A DNA stretch of 64,000 bases from Paenibacillus protaetiae (GCF_004135365.1 NZ_CP035492.1:2168501-2232500); one strand, 5' to 3'; positions 9,456 through 20,525 are shown, counted from the stretch's first letter. A program made the numbers and translations. Notes: generated from the sequence alone by a model not told the origin.

Positions 9456-10841
9456 TTACTCGGCCAAAGGCAAATAAATGATAAATGAAGTGCCTGCATC
9501 GATTTCGCTGTTTACGCGCACGGTGCCGTTATGGTTGCGGATAATCCGGTAGCTGACGGACAACCCGAGCCCCGTGCCGGACTGCTTCGTTGTAAAAAAA
9601 GGATCAAACAGCCGGTTAAGCGTCGAGCGGTCCATCCCCTTCCCGTTATCCCTGATCGTCAATTCCACATAACGGCCGTCTTCCCGGGTAATCAAATCAA
9701 TAAGCCCCCGCCGCTCGCCGCGCACTTCCTCAATGGCATCAAGCGCGTTTTTGACAATGTTCAGGATGACCTGTTTCATTTGTTTCACATCGACGGAAAC
9801 TTTAAGCTCCTTCTCGGAACTGTACGACTCCAGATTGATTTGGCAATTGCGCATTAAAGCTTCGCTTTCAGTCAGCAAAGCAACTTCCTTAATCAGCTCG
9901 TTGATCGGGATAATTTGTTTCATTGGAGCCGAAGGTTTGGAGGAGTTGAGAAATTCGTAGATGATGTCGTTTGCGCGGTCAATTTCCGCCAGGATGATAC
10001 GGAAATATTCCTCTTTGCCCACTTGAAATAAATAAGGCTTCAACAGCTGAATAAATCCCCGTATGGAGGTGAGAGGGTTGCGGATTTCATGGGCAATACC
10101 TGCTGATATGCGTCCCAATATCGCCAGTTTGTCATTTTGAAGCGCGGTTTGCTCGATCTTTTTATATTCCGATACATCTTTGACGCTAATGAGCAGGTCG
10201 CCTTCGAGTTCATCCCCGTACGTCACGGTAACCAGCAGATGGCGCCCTTCCCTGTCCTGGATCTCATAATAAGTGTTGTGCCTTTGATGAATTTCTTTGT
10301 ACAGCTTTAATATAAGCCGCCGTTTCGAACGATCCAGCTTCTTATGGGATAATATTTCGGTAAAATTGCAGCCGATTAGCGTCCGTCGCGGCACATCAAG
10401 CAGCCTGGCCATCTGCAAATTGACAAAAGACAATATACCGTCGCTGTCAAACAGCGCGATGCCGCTGTCCATATGCTGCAGTATATTTTCATATTTGCTT
10501 TTGACCATTTCAAAAGACCGGTTGGAACGGTACAGCATTTCCCTCATTTCGGAAAACTTCTGGTCCATCTGCTCGCCCGGCTCCCGGTGAAGGCGGTGCG
10601 CAACCATAACTTCAATTAAAAAATAAACGGAACGGTTATACAGCTTCAGCGCTTCTTCCGTTTCCACATTGGCAATAAGCGTCCGCATACACTCTTCATG
10701 CAGCGCAATCAGATCCTCCGGATCAGCACCTTGCAATTGTTTGCCAATCATTCTGGCCTGCTGTAAGGAGGATTCCTTGCCGTGTCGGATATAACCGGCA
10801 AGCGCAGGAAAATAATAATTCTTTTGAATCGCCTGCATCAT
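9456..10841 (-). CDS. PAS-domain sensor histidine kinase, sporulation-kinase type
   Basis: A 461-residue soluble histidine kinase with no membrane segment. An N-terminal helical domain (about 1-100) resembles input domains of RsbU/RsbR-type proteins. A PAS domain follows (about 115-225), then HisKA with phospho-acceptor His251 in AGIAHEIRNPLTSIRGF, and an HATPase domain (NIVKNALDAI; DNGKGM; GTGLGLS). The layout and the HEIRNPLTSI-RGFIQLL block resemble the Spo0A-directed kinases KinA/C/D/E. No response regulator is adjacent, as is usual for phosphorelay kinases. GGAGG lies six bases before the ATG at 10841. A SigmaA promoter is at 10887-10916, and a Spo0A-box-like TGTCGAA at 10927. The target is inferred, not shown. 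Confidence 0.85.
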   Translation of the reverse strand: MMQAIQKNYYFPALAGYIRHGKESSLQQARMIGKQLQGADPEDLIALHEECMRTLIANVETEEALKLYNRSVYFLIEVMVAHRLHREPGEQMDQKFSEMREMLYRSNRSFEMVKSKYENILQHMDSGIALFDSDGILSFVNLQMARLLDVPRRTLIGCNFTEILSHKKLDRSKRRLILKLYKEIHQRHNTYYEIQDREGRHLLVTVTYGDELEGDLLISVKDVSEYKKIEQTALQNDKLAILGRISAGIAHEIRNPLTSIRGFIQLLKPYLFQVGKEEYFRIILAEIDRANDIIYEFLNSSKPSAPMKQIIPINELIKEVALLTESEALMRNCQINLESYSSEKELKVSVDVKQMKQVILNIVKNALDAIEEVRGERRGLIDLITREDGRYVELTIRDNGKGMDRSTLNRLFDPFFTTKQSGTGLGLSVSYRIIRNHNGTVRVNSEIDAGTSFIIYLPLAE

Positions 10842-10886
10842 TTAGACCTCCGGTAAGCATTATAAATATTTCCAATGATTTACTTA

Positions 10887-10916
10887 ATCATAGTAATAAT
10901 ATTTAACAAGTGTCAA
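10887..10916 (-). promoter_or_regulatory. SigmaA promoter of the histidine kinase gene
   Basis: On the minus strand, TTGACA (10916-10911), an 18-base spacer and TATGAT (10892-10887), 46 bases before the start codon. TGTCGAA on the plus strand at 10927-10933 matches the Spo0A box core and lies just upstream of the -35. Confidence 0.7.
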
Positions 10917-11024
10917 CCAGAGATAATGTCGAATTACTATGTTTTTATTCCTATTTTGACATATTTCTAAAAGGGCTTTAAGACTAAACCCCTACTTTTC
11001 ATATATTGCACTAGACCATATTTA

Positions 11025-12389
11025 TTACGAGGCATGCGAAAATAATGGATTCGTTCTCCAGATTTTACTTGTCTCATTCCATTTCGATCCGATTTGATTT
11101 TTTTCGCCAGCAGGTTTTTCGCTATAAGGACGCTGCTGACTTTGAACCGTATTTTTGCCGGCTTGCTTTCCTCTTTGGCCAAATTTGCCGGATTCCGTAT
11201 TGGGCTTCAGCTTCTTGATGCCCGGCCTTAAGTGTTCCGTTTCGTTCCGGCCTTTCTTAGGTTTGTCTTCTTTCTGGCTCCGGTCCGGCTTTACAGGGGC
11301 CGTAACTTTTATCCTTCCCGGGCTGTCCGGCTTAACCGATTCGCTCCATTGCCAAGAATGCGAAGATTGCGCCTTGTCTGAGTATCCTTTATCCGTATAA
11401 GCCGGTGCTGGCTCCGCCGGGCTTGCCGGCTTGCGCGGCACTGCAAGTACCGGGGCTGAAGCCTGCGGCATGGAAGGTCGAGAATGCGCTGCGGGCTTTT
11501 GCGTCATCGCAGGCTTTTGCGAAGGAGCGGGTGCAGCGGAAGGTTTGGGATCGGCGTTATCGCCGGATGCTTGCGCCGTCTTCGCCTTTCTTTCCTTTTC
11601 AACCAGCTGTTTAAGCCCGTTTTTGCTCGCTTGCGACGAATCTTTGGCCACGATAGCGGGAACGCCCCCGATTTCTTTCGTAACCTGATCAATCGATTCG
11701 TGCTTCAGCTGCTCCATGCCGATATCGTATCCTTCTTCTTTCGCCATCAAATAAACGGCCATTTTCCCTGAGGAAATGCCATTCTGTGCGGCTTCTTCCC
11801 GCAGCTCCTTCGGCGCGCTGAGCAACGTTACATCGGCGGAAGCATTCGCCGGCAGCTTGGCAAGCGAATCGGAAACCATCCGGTTAACGATAGAGGTAAT
11901 GTCATTCTCCAGCTTATCGGATCGGTTGTCGCCGTCACGCAGCAACACACTTGTAATGACAATATCTTTTCGTTCAGTTTTAATATAATTTAAGGCAACA
12001 ATATGATTCATCAAATCGGATACAACCTGGCCGACAGGGTCCCCTTCAAACGAAATGCCTTCAATCACTTTTTGGCCGTCATCGTTAAACGCTTTTAGTT
12101 CTCTTACCTTTTGCTGGTCATCTACGCCAAGCTCAATGCTCGGGTTCACATCGACGCTCAAATAAGCGACTACCGGATGCGGGCGCTGTACAAACAAGAT
12201 CAAAGGGATTAAAAACAGCAGCACTGCTGCCGCTGCGCCGGTATACCAATACCGGTAGCGTACCGCCGTGTTTGCCGCCGCAGGGATGAATGCCACCTCT
12301 TCGCCAATCTGAGGCAAGCCTTCACGAACGGCCTTGATGAACTGGCCATCGGCAGTCATGATAACCATATGCCGTTTTCCGATTTCCAT
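11025..12389 (-). CDS. rsgI: Anti-SigmaI factor RsgI-like
   Basis: A 454-residue single-pass membrane protein. Residues 1-45 form the cytoplasmic RsgI_N domain that holds SigI; a transmembrane helix lies at about 49-67; the outside region begins with AYLSVDVNPSIELGVD, a hallmark of RsgI proteins. The C-terminal half is long, Pro/Ala/Lys-rich and low in complexity, without a recognisable carbohydrate-binding module. The ATG at 12389 was chosen because GGGGAG lies five bases upstream; a TTG at 12407 is possible. It follows sigI by 14 bases, the standard sigI-rsgI operon. The signal sensed is unknown; in Bacillus SigI responds to heat and envelope conditions. Confidence 0.85.
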   Translation of the reverse strand: MEIGKRHMVIMTADGQFIKAVREGLPQIGEEVAFIPAAANTAVRYRYWYTGAAAAVLLFLIPLILFVQRPHPVVAYLSVDVNPSIELGVDDQQKVRELKAFNDDGQKVIEGISFEGDPVGQVVSDLMNHIVALNYIKTERKDIVITSVLLRDGDNRSDKLENDITSIVNRMVSDSLAKLPANASADVTLLSAPKELREEAAQNGISSGKMAVYLMAKEEGYDIGMEQLKHESIDQVTKEIGGVPAIVAKDSSQASKNGLKQLVEKERKAKTAQASGDNADPKPSAAPAPSQKPAMTQKPAAHSRPSMPQASAPVLAVPRKPASPAEPAPAYTDKGYSDKAQSSHSWQWSESVKPDSPGRIKVTAPVKPDRSQKEDKPKKGRNETEHLRPGIKKLKPNTESGKFGQRGKQAGKNTVQSQQRPYSEKPAGEKNQIGSKWNETSKIWRTNPLFSHAS

Positions 12390-12403
12390 TACGACTCCCC
12401 GAC

Positions 12404-13222
12404 TCAACCTTCCAACCCCTCTCTCCGGTCTTGCTGCTTACCGCCACCAGCCTGTAAATAATCCTGTAAAAAAGGATACGTTCCTGTCAAAGCGCAAACA
12501 ACAGCTATAATATATTTCCGGTTCCGTTCAATGGTTTTGCGGGATACCCCGCTTAGCTCCGTAAGCTCCTTGACCGGAAGCTTCCGGGTTGCCTGCAGCT
12601 GTTCCAGCAGCCTGTTATTTCGGATAAGCGTCTTCGATATCCCGATCAGCATTTGCCGCGAATCGGCGTGCTTGGGCGAGTTTTCAGCAAGCTCCAAAAA
12701 TGTAATGCCGTATTGCTGAAGCACTTCATTGTACTCCGCAATTTCCAGCCGTCTCGCATGCGAAACCTGGGCTTTCTCATAATGCTGCAGCGCCCGCCTT
12801 GTTTCAAGCGGATTGTAGAGCTGCTGCTCCTCATCCTCTTGCTCGTAAGCGCTGTATGCAACTACAGACGAATGTTTTTGCTCCTTGCGGACATAGTCAA
12901 TCAGCCTTCTGCGGATAACCGTTTCCGCGAATCCTAAAAAAGACTTGCCGGCATGGGGCGAGTACTGGTTAATTGCCTCATTAAATGCGACCAGCGCAAT
13001 GCTGAATTCATCATCGGTTTGCGGATTGACATAACGTTTGCAGAACCGGCTTGTTGCTTTTAATATAAAAGGCTTATAGTCTTCGATAAACCGTTCCCGA
13101 AGAAGCTCATCGCCTTGTAAAATGCTATGTACTTGTTGCTCAGGAGCTGCATTATGTTCCGTTTCGGGCTTTTTTTCAGCCGTTGCCTTCTGAAAAAGCC
13201 GCTTGAACAATACCAGCAACAA
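12404..13222 (-). CDS. sigI: RNA polymerase sigma factor SigI
   Basis: An alternative sigma factor of the SigI group, 272 residues from the preferred TTG start (280 from an ATG at 13246). The Sigma70 region 2-like part is FIEDYKPFILKATSRFCKRY through RRRLIDYVRKEQ (about 45-115), and the C-terminal helix-turn-helix is LPVKELTELSGVSRKTIERN. I prefer TTG at 13222 because AAAGAGGTGG sits just upstream, while the ATG at 13246 has no ribosome site and directly abuts a CGAA that may be the -10 of a SigmaI promoter. It is co-transcribed with rsgI. Confidence 0.85.
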   Translation of the reverse strand: MLLVLFKRLFQKATAEKKPETEHNAAPEQQVHSILQGDELLRERFIEDYKPFILKATSRFCKRYVNPQTDDEFSIALVAFNEAINQYSPHAGKSFLGFAETVIRRRLIDYVRKEQKHSSVVAYSAYEQEDEEQQLYNPLETRRALQHYEKAQVSHARRLEIAEYNEVLQQYGITFLELAENSPKHADSRQMLIGISKTLIRNNRLLEQLQATRKLPVKELTELSGVSRKTIERNRKYIIAVVCALTGTYPFLQDYLQAGGGKQQDRREGLEG

Positions 13223-13246
13223 TCGCTCCACCTCTTTTTCATACAT

Positions 13247-13275
13247 TTCGGTCTATGAAAAAGGCTTATGGGGGT
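13247..13275 (-). promoter_or_regulatory. Candidate autoregulatory SigmaI promoter
   Basis: On the minus strand, ACCCCC (13275-13270) followed 19 bases later by CGAA (13250-13247). These are the two elements reported for SigI-dependent promoters. The spacer is at the long end, so the call is tentative, but the position directly before sigI fits autoregulation. Confidence 0.45.
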
Positions 13276-13289
13276 ATAGTGAACCTCAA

Positions 13290-13322
13290 CAAAAAAGAAA
13301 ACGCCCCCCTTCCGGAGGCGTT
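13290..13322 (-). terminator. Terminator of the zinc-ribbon gene
   Basis: AACGCC...GGCGTT with additional inner pairs; on the minus strand it is followed by TTTTCTTTTTTG. It insulates sigI from the upstream gene. Confidence 0.75.
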
Positions 13323-13372
13323 AAAAAGCTCCAATCACACACGCAACAACAGACCGCTGTCTGCAGGCAACG

Positions 13373-13789
13373 TTACACTTTCGTTCGTTTCTGCCTTAAC
13401 TTGTTGCGCCTGCTGTTGAGCATCCCCAGCCTTTTTTTCAGATCTTGTTCCCACTCGGTATCTTGTATTTGTTTGGCAAATGTAAGCAGGTCAAGCGATA
13501 TATCAATCTGGCTTTCAACCACGTCCATCGGGTCTTCGTCTTCATGATTTACGCAGTTTTCAAATAACGTCAAATACTCTTTTTCTACATAATCCTGGAA
13601 ATCCACTTCGGAAGCGCCATCGCCATTTGCGTATTCTGCTAATATTTCATATTCGGTCTCAATCAGGTAATGAACTTCAACACGATGGCAAACCGGACAA
13701 AACATAATCGGAACATTGTGAATGTGTGTCCGAATGTGCTTCAAAGTCCCTTTTGTTCCAATCATACTGGCTCCACAGCAAAAACTCAT
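13373..13789 (-). CDS. Uncharacterised protein with two CxxC-type motifs
   Basis: A 138-residue cytoplasmic protein. MSFCCGASMIGTKG and IMFCPVCHRVEVH provide two cysteine pairs (FCCG and CPVC) about 30 residues apart, like a YgiT-type or zinc-ribbon domain. The rest is acidic and helical. The ATG at 13789 was chosen, with GGGAGG about nine bases upstream; an in-frame start at 13807 lacks a ribosome site. It is monocistronic, followed by its own terminator. I do not recognise a characterised family. Confidence 0.75.
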   Translation of the reverse strand: MSFCCGASMIGTKGTLKHIRTHIHNVPIMFCPVCHRVEVHYLIETEYEILAEYANGDGASEVDFQDYVEKEYLTLFENCVNHEDEDPMDVVESQIDISLDLLTFAKQIQDTEWEQDLKKRLGMLNSRRNKLRQKRTKV

Positions 13790-13997
13790 CGGGCGATCCC
13801 TCCCCAAGTTAAGCTAATGCCAATCATAACCTGCTCTTGTTTCAACATGATCTTTTACATTTTATTCGTCTTCAGCGAGCGCAATTCCTTCAAGAAAAAT
13901 CATCCAATTTATAAAAAGTGTCTTATGAACCGTTTCTATGGTCCTACTATGAGCGACTCATTGCCCTACATTCAGACAAAAAACGAAAGGCGGCAGC

Positions 13998-14048
13998 AAA
14001 AAAACGGCTGTTCCGCAAGGTCGCTTGACCTGCGGAACAGCCGTTTTT
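13998..14048. terminator. Strong terminator after the peroxiredoxin gene
   Basis: A stem of about 18 bp with one bulge (AAACGGCTGTTCCGCA / TGCGGAACAGCCGTTT). It has seven A on the left (T-run on the minus strand) and TTTTT on the right. It serves the minus-strand gene ending at 14063. The stretch 13808-13997 shows no gene. Confidence 0.85.
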
Positions 14049-14062
14049 CAAAAATCGTATGT

Positions 14063-14611
14063 TTATTTCGCAACCAGATGTTGTTGACCTGGTTTCCAGT
14101 TCATTGGGCACAGACCGCCGGATTGCAGAGCTTGCAATACGCGGAGCGTTTCGTCAACGCTGCGGCCTACGTCGTTATGGTTAACGACTTGGTATTTGAT
14201 TTCGCCTTCTGGATCGATGATGAACAGGCCGCGCAGTGCAACGCCTTCTTCTTCGATCAGAACGCCGTAATCGCTAGCGACTTTTTTAGTCAAGTCAGAA
14301 GCAAGCGGGAAGTTCAGTTGGCCAAGGCCGTTGTCGTTCACCGGCGTGTTGATCCATGCGCGGTGGCTATGTTTGCTATCTACGCTGACACCCAAAATTT
14401 CAGTGTTGAGTTTTTTGAACTCGTCAGCTGCAAGGCTAAGAGCCGTAATTTCCGTCGGGCACACGAAAGTGAAATCGAGCGGGTAGAAGAACAGAACCAG
14501 CCATTTACCTTTGTAATCCGAGAGAGATGCTGTACCAAAATCTTGACCGTTACCCGTTGCTGTTTCCATTGTGAAATCTGGAGCCGGGCGGCCTACCAAA
14601 CGTTCTGCCAT
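14063..14611 (-). CDS. Typical 2-Cys peroxiredoxin
   Basis: A 182-residue AhpC/TSA-family thiol peroxidase that reduces hydrogen peroxide and organic peroxides in the cytoplasm. The peroxidatic Cys51 is in DFTFVCPTE, and the resolving Cys168 in [10 protein letters not shown], so both catalytic residues are present. The C-terminal YF helix that makes eukaryotic enzymes peroxide-sensitive is absent. No ahpF reductase is adjacent, so thioredoxin is the likely reductant. A near-perfect Fur/PerR-type box at 14640-14658 lies directly upstream, suggesting metal- or peroxide-controlled expression. Confidence 0.93.
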   Translation of the reverse strand: MAERLVGRPAPDFTMETATGNGQDFGTASLSDYKGKWLVLFFYPLDFTFVCPTEITALSLAADEFKKLNTEILGVSVDSKHSHRAWINTPVNDNGLGQLNFPLASDLTKKVASDYGVLIEEEGVALRGLFIIDPEGEIKYQVVNHNDVGRSVDETLRVLQALQSGGLCPMNWKPGQQHLVAK

Positions 14612-14639
14612 ATTCGAATGTCCTCCTTGACGCTTTCGC

Positions 14640-14658
14640 GATAATGATAATGATTGTC
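14640..14658. promoter_or_regulatory. Fur/PerR-family operator
   Basis: GATAATGATAATGATTGTC differs from the classic 19-bp Fur box at two positions. The 7-1-7 core TGATAAT-G-ATTGTCA (14645-14659) has one mismatch. It lies about 30 bases before the peroxiredoxin start. PerR and Fur boxes are hard to tell apart; the target gene favours PerR. Confidence 0.75.
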
Positions 14659-14745
14659 AACTAATGACCTCGAAAATAAATGTACCATTATGCGATAATA
14701 AAGTCAATATTGCATTGAATATCTTTTTATAATAATTATAAATAA

Positions 14746-15825
14746 TTATTTTTTCATTGCCGCAACGATCAGATCGCCCATTGCTGCCGTTCCCACTGCT
14801 TTGGATTTATCTACGGCAATGTCGCCCGTGCGGTGTCCGGCATCCAATACATGCTTCACGGCATCTTCAATGGCTTGCGCCGCCTCATGGTAACCAAACG
14901 TCAGACGGAACATAAGCGCTACGGACAAAATCGTAGCGATCGGGTTCGCGATGCCTTGGCCGGCAATGTCCGGCGCAGAGCCGTGTACCGGCTCGTACAG
15001 GCCAAAGCTGCCTTCACCCAGCGATGCGGACGACAACATGCCGATCGAACCGGTCAGCATAGCTGCTTCATCACTCAGAATGTCGCCGAACATATTTTCC
15101 GTTACGATAACGTCAAAGCTGGACGGACGGCGGAGCAGCTGCATTGCGCAGTTGTCTACGAGCACATGCTCGACTTCCACTTCCGGATACTCCGGCGCAA
15201 TCCGGTTTACCACTTCACGCCACAGGCGGGATGTTTCCAGCACGTTGGCTTTATCTACAGAAGCGAGCTTCTTGCGGCGCGTGCCGGCGATTTCGAACGC
15301 TTGGCGGACGATGCGCTCCACTTCCTGTACATTATATACGCAAGTGTCTACGGCCTCCTGGCCGTTAGCGCCTTCGCGGCGGAACTTCTCGCCGAAATAG
15401 ATGCCGCCTGTCAGTTCACGGACTACGATCAGATCCGTGCCTTCCAGCACTTCAGGCTTCAGCGTCGAAGCTTCCTTCAAGCAGTCGAATACCGTCGCAG
15501 GGCGGATATTCGAGAACAAGCCCAGCGCTTTGCGAATGCCAAGCAGGCCGGTTTCCGGACGAAGCTCCTTCGGATTGCTGTCCCATTTTGGACCGCCTAC
15601 GGCACCAAGCAGCACAGCGTCGGCTTTTTGGCACAATTCAAGCGTTTCCTGCGGAAGCGGCGTGCCTTTCTCGTCGATGGCAATACCGCCAAACAAACCT
15701 TGCTCCGTTTCAAATTGGTAGCCAAACAGCTCTTCCGTTTTTTTCAGCACTTTAAGGGCTTCACCTACGACTTCGGGACCGATGCCGTCGCCCGGGATAA
15801 CTGCGATTTTTTTCACTTCTGCCAT
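14746..15825 (-). CDS. leuB: 3-isopropylmalate dehydrogenase
   Basis: A 359-residue enzyme that oxidises and decarboxylates 3-isopropylmalate to 2-oxoisocaproate in leucine synthesis. Conserved blocks are [24 protein letters not shown] and [15 protein letters not shown], the last supplying metal-binding aspartates. The ATG at 15825 has GAGGAG eight bases upstream; a GTG at 15834 overlaps that site and is unlikely. It lies downstream of ilvBNC on the same strand but is separated from ilvC by a terminator-like hairpin. leuA, leuC and leuD are not in this window. Confidence 0.95.
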   Translation of the reverse strand: MAEVKKIAVIPGDGIGPEVVGEALKVLKKTEELFGYQFETEQGLFGGIAIDEKGTPLPQETLELCQKADAVLLGAVGGPKWDSNPKELRPETGLLGIRKALGLFSNIRPATVFDCLKEASTLKPEVLEGTDLIVVRELTGGIYFGEKFRREGANGQEAVDTCVYNVQEVERIVRQAFEIAGTRRKKLASVDKANVLETSRLWREVVNRIAPEYPEVEVEHVLVDNCAMQLLRRPSSFDVIVTENMFGDILSDEAAMLTGSIGMLSSASLGEGSFGLYEPVHGSAPDIAGQGIANPIATILSVALMFRLTFGYHEAAQAIEDAVKHVLDAGHRTGDIAVDKSKAVGTAAMGDLIVAAMKK

Positions 15826-16029
15826 TGTATACACTCCTCAACGTTAATGGGGGTAGCCCATTCTATTATTCTCAATCTATTATCATTTGTATCATACTTC
15901 GGCCGTTTAAACAAAGATATGAAAGCTATCGACTCTATAGGCACAGCCTATCATCAGGGCAATAAAAGAAACAGGCCACTTCGCCGGACGGCGCGCCTGC
16001 CAATCGGTTTACCGCAGGTTCGGCCGCTT
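15826..16029. other. leuB leader region
   Basis: About 200 bases between the ilvC terminator and leuB. No reading frame or T-box motif is visible. The leuB promoter should lie here; TATGAT and ATAAT-like hexamers are present on the minus strand but none has a clear -35. Confidence 0.4.
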
Positions 16030-16105
16030 AAATAAAAACATCCCGGACTGCAGCCCCTCTTCCCTTCCCTCACGGGATCGGTAAGGAGGACCTGCAGACC
16101 GGGAT
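16030..16105 (-). terminator. Hairpin terminator after ilvC
   Basis: ATCCCGGACTGCAG (16040-16053) pairs with CTGCAGACCGGGAT (16092-16105), 13 of 14 bases, around a 38-base loop that can fold further. On the minus strand it is followed by TTTTTATTT. It probably ends the ilvBNC transcript and makes leuB a separate unit. Confidence 0.65.
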
Positions 16106-16143
16106 GATCTCAGGGCTAACGCCTTATTTTTTACAGACAGCTA

Positions 16144-17157
<1,014 letters not shown>

Positions 17158-17165
17158 TTAACCCT

Positions 17166-17240
17166 TTTGAGCGGGTGTTTAAGTGGAGAACGTAGCCTAA
17201 AGAAACTTTTGGGCGGTCCCCTCTTAAACTCCCGCTCAAA
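17166..17240 (-). other. Long intercistronic stem-loop ilvN-ilvC
   Basis: Arms 17166-17183 and 17223-17240 pair over 18 bp with one mismatch. The 39-base loop can form a small inner hairpin. There is no T-run after the stem, and the ilvC ribosome site follows about 15 bases downstream. It is more likely an mRNA processing or stabilising element than a terminator. Confidence 0.7.
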
Positions 17241-17316
17241 GCGGGCGTACAGCCAAATTGGTTAGTTTGTTCTAATTTAGTTATGTTTGGAATAAAAGCA
17301 GCAAAGCCTTAACGCA

Positions 17317-17802
17317 TTAACGCGCATTGCCGCGGGTAAGCGCCGTTACGCCGGTTCTCGACAATTCTTTAATGCCGTATGGTTTCATCAGCTCGATCAT
17401 CGCGTCAATTTTGTCCGTATCGCCAACGACTTGAACCATCAGCGAATGCGTACCGATATCAACTACCGATGCGCGGAACGTTTCGACCACGCCAAAAATT
17501 TCAGGGCGGACATTCGGCTCCGCGCTTACTTTCAAAAGAGCCAGCTCGCGCGCAACCATCGGGCTTGCGCTCAAGTCTACTACTTTAATTACATCAATCA
17601 GCTTGTACAGCTGCTTCGTAATTTGTTCCAGCATTTGATCGGTACCCGTCGTGACGATAACCATCCGGGACAGGCCCTGCTCTTCGCTTGCGCCTACCGT
17701 AATGCTTTCGATATTAAAGCCGCGGCGTCCGAACAAGCCGGAAACGCGCTGCAGAACGCCGGGCTGGTCATTAACCAGAACTGCAATCGTATGTTTTTTC
17801 AT
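17317..17802 (-). CDS. ilvN: Acetolactate synthase, regulatory subunit
   Basis: A 161-residue small subunit of acetohydroxyacid synthase. An N-terminal ACT domain (about 3-75, HTIAVLVNDQPGVLQRVSGLF) binds valine for feedback inhibition, and a C-terminal activation domain follows. GGGGGA lies eight bases before the ATG at 17802; the in-frame ATG at 17811 overlaps that site. The start is one base beyond the ilvB stop, consistent with coupled translation of the two subunits. Confidence 0.95.
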   Translation of the reverse strand: MKKHTIAVLVNDQPGVLQRVSGLFGRRGFNIESITVGASEEQGLSRMVIVTTGTDQMLEQITKQLYKLIDVIKVVDLSASPMVARELALLKVSAEPNVRPEIFGVVETFRASVVDIGTHSLMVQVVGDTDKIDAMIELMKPYGIKELSRTGVTALTRGNAR

Positions 17803-17803
17803 A

Positions 17804-19546
<1,743 letters not shown>

Positions 19547-19573
19547 CAGTCATCCTCCTTTCGTATAAACCAA

Positions 19574-19885
19574 AAAAACCTTCCGCCCGTCGATGCCTGA
19601 AGCATCGAGGGACGAAAGGTTTATCTTCCGTGGTACCACCCAACTTTGCTGCACATCTTGCGATGTACAACCTCCGCAGGTAAAAACGTGTGCGCACAAC
19701 CGTTTCTACCTTTAGCACAATAACGCGTGCCCTGCGATTTCCCCTAATACGCGCAAATATGCGCTTTTCAGGAAAACAGCTCCGAGGTGAGCTCGTAGAA
19801 AAGGGATAATGGCGACGGTCTCAGCAAATCCGTCCGCTCTCTGAGCAAAAGAGCCCTTAACACTTCGTCCTCATCATAGCCGATG
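19574..19885 (-). ncRNA. Leucine T-box riboswitch of the ilv operon
   Basis: The minus-strand leader contains the T-box sequence GGGTGGTACCACGG (about 19645-19632), which pairs with the uncharged tRNA end. Directly after it comes a terminator hairpin (19575-19620, CTCGATGC/GCATCGA core) followed by TTTTTTT. In Stem I, the specifier loop reads GAG-CUC-ACC with CUC at 19791-19789, a Leu codon as in the Bacillus ilv-leu leader. CGGAGCUGUUUUCCUGAAA closes Stem I. Uncharged tRNA-Leu would stabilise the antiterminator and switch the operon on. Confidence 0.9.
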
Positions 19886-19909
19886 AAAGTATGGATAAGA
19901 TTTTTTATT

Positions 19910-19938
19910 ATTATATGCCCCAGCAGACGGTTAGTCAA
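19910..19938 (-). promoter_or_regulatory. SigmaA promoter of the T-box/ilvBNC operon
   Basis: On the minus strand, TTGACT (19938-19933), a 17-base spacer and TATAAT (19915-19910). This is a near-consensus promoter that would start transcription around 19902, just before T-box Stem I. Confidence 0.85.
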
Positions 19939-20078
19939 GGACTTATACAAGCCAATCTTGCGAAATCCGGCGTACATCTTTTACCAGCAGGTCATAAGCT
20001 ATTGTAGCCATTTTGCGCGAGCTCTTATTCACGCTTCCATCAACATTCGGGAAATATCCCAAAAGGAGCGCCTGCCAG

Positions 20079-20525
20079 ATGATACGAATCCGGAATGCCA
20101 AGCTGGATGACCGAAGCTTGTTCAAGCTGATCCGGACAGAGCTTATTCCTCTGTCCTATACGGTAACCGACAGCGCCGAAGCCATTCGCGAGCTGCCGAA
20201 AAGGTTCCAAAGCGGCGTCACTTACGTGGCCTCTGCCGGAACTATGTCCCCTGCGTTTGGCTTTGTCCATTTTGAAGTGATGGACCACATTTTGTTTGTC
20301 GATATGCTGGCCGTAGCTCCGGAATACCGCAGCTATGGCTGGGGCCGGCGCCTGATGGCGGCCTGTGAAGCGCATGGGCTGTCACATGGCTGCAAGACAG
20401 CGCGGCTGTTCGTCGATGACATTAACAACAAAGCGCAGCAATTTTATGCCCGTCTTGGCTATGCACGGAGCCACTACTACCCCGATCTGCATTGTTATGA
20501 AATGATCAAGCCGCTTCCTCGTTAA
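20079..20525 (+). CDS. GNAT-family N-acetyltransferase
   Basis: A 148-residue acetyltransferase. The acetyl-CoA-binding motif A region is LAVAPEYRSYGWGRRLMAAC, and the C-terminal motif B is NNKAQQFYARLGY. The substrate is unknown. The ATG at 20079 was chosen because AAAAGGAG lies upstream; further upstream in-frame starts have no such site. It is divergent from the ilv promoter, and its stop overlaps by three bases the stop codon of the converging glycine-rich gene. Confidence 0.85.
   Translation: MIRIRNAKLDDRSLFKLIRTELIPLSYTVTDSAEAIRELPKRFQSGVTYVASAGTMSPAFGFVHFEVMDHILFVDMLAVAPEYRSYGWGRRLMAACEAHGLSHGCKTARLFVDDINNKAQQFYARLGYARSHYYPDLHCYEMIKPLPR

Noticed and set aside
10967-11182. A 71-codon basic open frame overlapping the rsgI 3' end
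   Set aside because: It overlaps the low-complexity tail of rsgI in another frame and has no ribosome site. I considered a frameshift in rsgI but saw no family match for the alternative frame.
14833-16035. A 400-codon rightward open frame over leuB
   Set aside because: It is the antisense of leuB, has no ribosome site, and its Cys/Arg/His-rich translation matches nothing; it mirrors codon bias of the real gene.
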